A stretch of DNA of 22,741 bases, from the NCBI GenBank assembly GCA_037384885.1, contig JARRNO010000027.1, positions 1-22,741 on the forward strand, given 5' to 3'. Position numbers and translations under genes: made by a program. The number at the start of each line of letters is the position of its first letter. The first letter of the stretch is position 1. Below the pieces are notes generated by a model, which was not told the DNA's origin, did not search any database, and was given only the letters and a program-made list of their open reading frames with translations. The stretch comes from JARRNO01 sp037384885. Lineage in GTDB: Bacteria; Acidobacteriota; UBA4820; DSQY01. Positions 20,491 to 22,741 of this stretch are shown piece after piece.

Positions 20491-21777
20491 GTGCAATCAG
20501 GAGCCGGTAAAACCGGCGGCAGAGCGATCAACGTACATCCGGCCACCCGGCGCCTTCTCGCAGCTCGAATGAGCCGGGGCGTGGGGCAGGGCGCCCTCGT
20601 GGTGGACCTCGCCCTTTTCCTGCACGCCCTTGGAAGGTCCGGCGCGGCCATCGGCGGCGTTCTCGGCGGCGGGGTGCTTCTCGGCGCCCTGCTGAATATC
20701 ACCGTGGGGGTCCTCAGCGACAGGCTGCGCCGGAAGCCCTTCATCCTGTTCTACGAGACCCTGACCATCGGCTGCGCACTGGCGGCGTTCTTCGCCAGGC
20801 ATCCGGCGCTCCTGGCCGGGGCCGTTGTGGCGGCGGGGTTCGGCCGGGGGCCCGGCGGAGGAGCGGGACCCTTTTCCTCTGCGGAACAGGCTTGGCTGGC
20901 CGAAGGGATCGCCCCCGAAAACCGGGGGTGGATCTACAGTCTCAATGCGGGCCTGGGGTTCTTCGGCATGGCGCTGGGCGGCCTCGCTGCCGGCCTTCCG
21001 CATTTCTGGGTGTCGGCCCTGGGGAAGGCGGGATCTTTCCGGCCGCTGTTTCTCCTGGTGGCCGCGGGGAGTCTGCTGGACATCATCCTCTTGGCGGGAG
21101 CTGAAGAAAGGTACAACCCTCTCGGCAAGACGCGCAGGGTGCCGGAACATCGCGGCGCAACGCCGGATGCAAGGGGCCCGGCGCCCGTTGCCCCCAAAAA
21201 GGGCGGAAAGGATCACATCCTGTGGAAGCTTGTGGGCCTGAACGCCTTCAACGGCCTGGCCATCGGTTTGACCAGCCCGCTCATTTCGTACTGGTTCGCG
21301 CTTAAATTTCACGTCGGCCCCGCCGCCATCGGCCCCGTCCTGGCGGGCACCTTTGCCCTGACCGGCCTGGCGTCGCTTTTTGCAGGGCGCATGACCCGGA
21401 TCATCGGCGTCGTCAACTCCGTGGTCTGGGGCAGGGGAGCGGGCGTCGGGCTGCTGATCCTGCTTCCGCTCATGCCGGTGTATATTCTGGCGGCTCTTGT
21501 CTACCTGCTTCGCTCCGCCGTGAACCGCGGGACGGCGGGCGCGCGCCAGGCCATGGTGATTTCCATCGTGGATGAGGACCAGAGGGGGCTCGCCGTCAGC
21601 CTCAACGCCGCCTCCATGCAGGTGCCGCAGGCCGCCGGGCCGGCGGTGGCAGGCGCGCTCATCGGCGCGGGGTACTTTTCCCTGCCCTTCTATTTCGCGG
21701 CGGGGCTCCAGACGCTCTATATCGTCTTCTACGCCCGTGTCTTCCGCCCTTACGACACCGGCGGCCGGAAGCGCTGA
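20491..21777 (+). CDS. Major facilitator superfamily transporter
   Basis: The 428-residue inner-membrane protein has about 11-12 hydrophobic segments. GVLSDRLRRKPF lies between TM2 and TM3 and matches MFS motif A (G-x-x-x-D-R-x-x-R-K/R). The GAGPFSSAEQAWLAEGIAPENRGW loop resembles the TM4-5 region of sugar-phosphate or drug transporters. A polar central loop (about 205-245, Arg, Pro, Lys rich) separates two six-helix halves. The N-terminal 20 residues are hydrophilic. The start is GTG 20491 with GAGG 6 nt upstream; a later start (ATG 20569) is possible but would trim TM1. The substrate is unknown. It is the last gene of the rng-VOC-tag run. Confidence 0.88.
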   Translation: MQSGAGKTGGRAINVHPATRRLLAARMSRGVGQGALVVDLALFLHALGRSGAAIGGVLGGGVLLGALLNITVGVLSDRLRRKPFILFYETLTIGCALAAFFARHPALLAGAVVAAGFGRGPGGGAGPFSSAEQAWLAEGIAPENRGWIYSLNAGLGFFGMALGGLAAGLPHFWVSALGKAGSFRPLFLLVAAGSLLDIILLAGAEERYNPLGKTRRVPEHRGATPDARGPAPVAPKKGGKDHILWKLVGLNAFNGLAIGLTSPLISYWFALKFHVGPAAIGPVLAGTFALTGLASLFAGRMTRIIGVVNSVVWGRGAGVGLLILLPLMPVYILAALVYLLRSAVNRGTAGARQAMVISIVDEDQRGLAVSLNAASMQVPQAAGPAVAGALIGAGYFSLPFYFAAGLQTLYIVFYARVFRPYDTGGRKR

Positions 21778-21862
21778 TGAATTCGAATGTCTACTTTTAC
21801 ACCGTAAACGATCCGGGACAGTAGGGCCGGGAGTTCTTTGCCGGGCTTCCTCTGGGGTTGCG

Positions 21863-21894
21863 AGGAAGCTAGGAGGCTAGGAAGTTAGGAAGTA
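21863..21894 (+). repeat. Tandem repeat, four AGGARGYT-type units
   Basis: Units AGGAAGCT, AGGAGGCT, AGGAAGTT, AGGAAGTA. Same family as 7932-7987, but outside the 147-bp block. Confidence 0.8.
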
Positions 21895-21940
21895 GCCGCC
21901 GATGCGCTGGAGCGCGGACTTCCTTCGCAGGTAGTCCGTT

Positions 21941-22087
21941 GGGGTGGCGAGGAAGCGAGGAGGTTAGGAAGCTAGGAAGTAAACGCCTGCTGAGGCCGGC
22001 CCCGCACCGGCATGCCCGAAACTTAATCACGCAATCACTCAGTCACTGCGATCACCGGCCCACCATTCAAGTTGTTTGCCCGCGAAG
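21941..22087 (+). repeat. 147-bp duplicated block, copy 2
   Basis: This is the counterpart of 8299-8445: equal length, about 95% identity by eye, same orientation. Here the sequence continues past the block (AATTACCTGCAAGCACC), which shows what may lie in or near the gap after copy 1. Confidence 0.9.
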
Positions 22088-22115
22088 AATTACCTGCAAG
22101 CACCTCCTAACTTCC

Positions 22116-22136
22116 TTACTCTTAACTCTTCACTCT
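22116..22136 (+). repeat. Short 7-bp tandem array at the ankyrin gene end
   Basis: Three units TTACTCT, TAACTCT, TCACTCT. The stop codon of the minus-strand ankyrin gene (22130-22132) lies inside it. Confidence 0.6.
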
Positions 22137-22741
22137 AAAGGCCGCGAAGCGGCCCCTGTGGGAGCGGCTTCCAGCCGCGATTCCCTGCTAGGCACCCTAT
22201 TCAAATTCTCGGCGATGCCTGTGAGGATTCTCTTCTGCTTTTCGTTGAGCGGTCCGCTGATCTGCGCGGCGCTCTTTTGCTGGGTGATCCGCTTCTTGAT
22301 ATGCGCGTCAAAGTTCGCCAGGTCCGACTGGATGGCGGCGTTCAGCGCCTCGGCCTGCTTCTCAGGCAGCTTCGCTGTCACGGCTTCCAGCTTTTTCACG
22401 AACTGCTTGGCCGTCGAACCGTAGATGGGCTGGTCAAAGAGACTGGGCCTGCTTTTCTGATTCTTCCTGGCCGCTTCAATGGCCTGAATCATGGCTTTGT
22501 CGCCGGACTTTCTGGCGTAGTCCAGGGCGGTCTTACCGCTGCCGTCTTGAACGTAGGTTTGGGCACCGCTCTTGAGTAGCAGAATAACGGTAGATGGATG
22601 ACCGAGCCGGGCGGCTTCCGTCAGTGGGGTGCAGTTGTTGCCAGCCCGCAGGTTGATATCTCCTCCGGCGGCGATCAGAGAATGCAGGCAGTTATTATGG
22701 CCCCCACTGGCAGCCGTGAATACGGCGGTGAAACCGCCCTG
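22130..22741 (-). CDS. Ankyrin-repeat protein (5' partial), repeat-derived C-terminus
   Basis: The frame is open to the right edge; 203 residues are visible. The first about 95 contain ankyrin repeats: FTAVFTAASGGHNNCLHSLIAAGGDIN, then CTPLTEAARLGHPSTVILLLKSGAQ, then KTALDYARKSGDKAMIQAI, each with the TPL.xAAxxGH...LL..GA pattern. A predicted helical segment follows (about 110-180, KQFVKKLEAVTAKLPEKQAEALNAA). Ankyrin solenoids bind other proteins; no catalytic domain is visible, though the N-terminus is missing. The last about 24 residues (from NLNRV, including ESRLEAAPTG) are encoded by dispersed repeat sequence: the 16-bp module at 22191-22206, the GTGGGAG REP at 22155-22183 and a 7-bp array with the stop. 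The internal ATG at 22492 is not the start. Confidence 0.85.
   Translation of the reverse strand, partial: QGGFTAVFTAASGGHNNCLHSLIAAGGDINLRAGNNCTPLTEAARLGHPSTVILLLKSGAQTYVQDGSGKTALDYARKSGDKAMIQAIEAARKNQKSRPSLFDQPIYGSTAKQFVKKLEAVTAKLPEKQAEALNAAIQSDLANFDAHIKKRITQQKSAAQISGPLNEKQKRILTGIAENLNRVPSRESRLEAAPTGAASRPLE
22155..22183 (+). repeat. REP element, GTGGGAG hairpin family, copy 2
   Basis: CTGTGGGA then stem GCGGCT-TCC-AGCCGC (22164-22178), then GATTCCC. A second hairpin, GGCCGC-GAA-GCGGCC, adjoins at 22140-22154. Both lie inside the 3' end of the ankyrin frame on the other strand. Confidence 0.8.
22191..22206 (+). repeat. 16-bp constant module next to REP hairpins, copy 3
   Basis: GGCACCCTATTCAAAT. 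Related copies are GGCATCCTATTCAAAT at 8040-8055 and, inverted, GGCACGCTATCCAAAT at 12808-12823. Each directly follows a hairpin element. Confidence 0.7.

Larger units (their letters stand above)
21778..22129. other. Repeat-rich intergenic region between convergent genes
   Basis: About 350 bases lie between the MFS and ankyrin gene ends. The region holds two AGGARGTT arrays, the second copy of the 147-bp block, a GCGC-TGGA-GCGC hairpin (about 21904-21915) and a 7-bp array that runs into the ankyrin stop. No gene or canonical terminator is seen. Confidence 0.85.

Overview
The window is about 22.7 kb of GC-rich bacterial DNA with chromosomal gene content. A strictly or facultatively anaerobic deltaproteobacterium of the Desulfobacterota, Syntrophobacter-like, is the best guess. 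This is an inference from the gene mix: SelB for selenocysteine insertion, a PAS/sigma-54 activator with a cysteine-bearing sensor, a RicT/PSP1 protein beside an N-terminally extended Hfq-like protein, and the dnaE-accA pair. No rRNA or marker tRNA is present to confirm it. One run of 34 Ns (8446-8479) shows this is a scaffolded draft assembly.

Layout. (1) 1-7918, plus strand: dnaE (only its first few codons lie outside the window), accA, a ricT/PSP1-like gene, an Hfq-like Sm gene, pdxA and serS, mostly overlapping or within a few bases of each other. (2) 7919-8566: a repeat-rich intergenic region between convergent genes, holding the assembly gap and a strong terminator for the gene to its right. 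(3) 12681 down to 8567, minus strand: a short ferritin-like protein, a NifS/IscS-type cysteine desulfurase, a thioredoxin-fold [2Fe-2S] ferredoxin, a PAS-AAA-Fis sigma-54 activator and a secreted TPR protein. The first four look like one transcription unit, headed by an extended -10 promoter that lies inside a perfect inverted repeat. (4) 12682-13153: a second repeat-rich spacer. (5) rsmD then selB on the minus strand, diverging from (6) the plus-strand run ssb, dedA-like, zinc-ribbon DnaC-like ATPase, rng, VOC protein, tag and an MFS transporter. (7) 21778-22129: a third repeat-rich spacer. (8) The C-terminal part of an ankyrin-repeat protein on the minus strand, running off the right edge.

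The coding genes are mostly recognisable housekeeping families. The least explained material is in the three intergenic regions. These share a modular set of dispersed repeats: an 8-bp AGGARGTT tandem array, a 147-bp block present twice with about 95% identity, and two REP-like hairpin families whose stems differ by compensating changes. A constant 16-bp module follows hairpins of both families. One module pair supplies the last two dozen codons of the ankyrin protein. The other observations worth a second look are the iron-sulfur/cysteine-sensor operon, the N-terminally extended Hfq-like protein, and a chain of mini-ORFs leading into rng.
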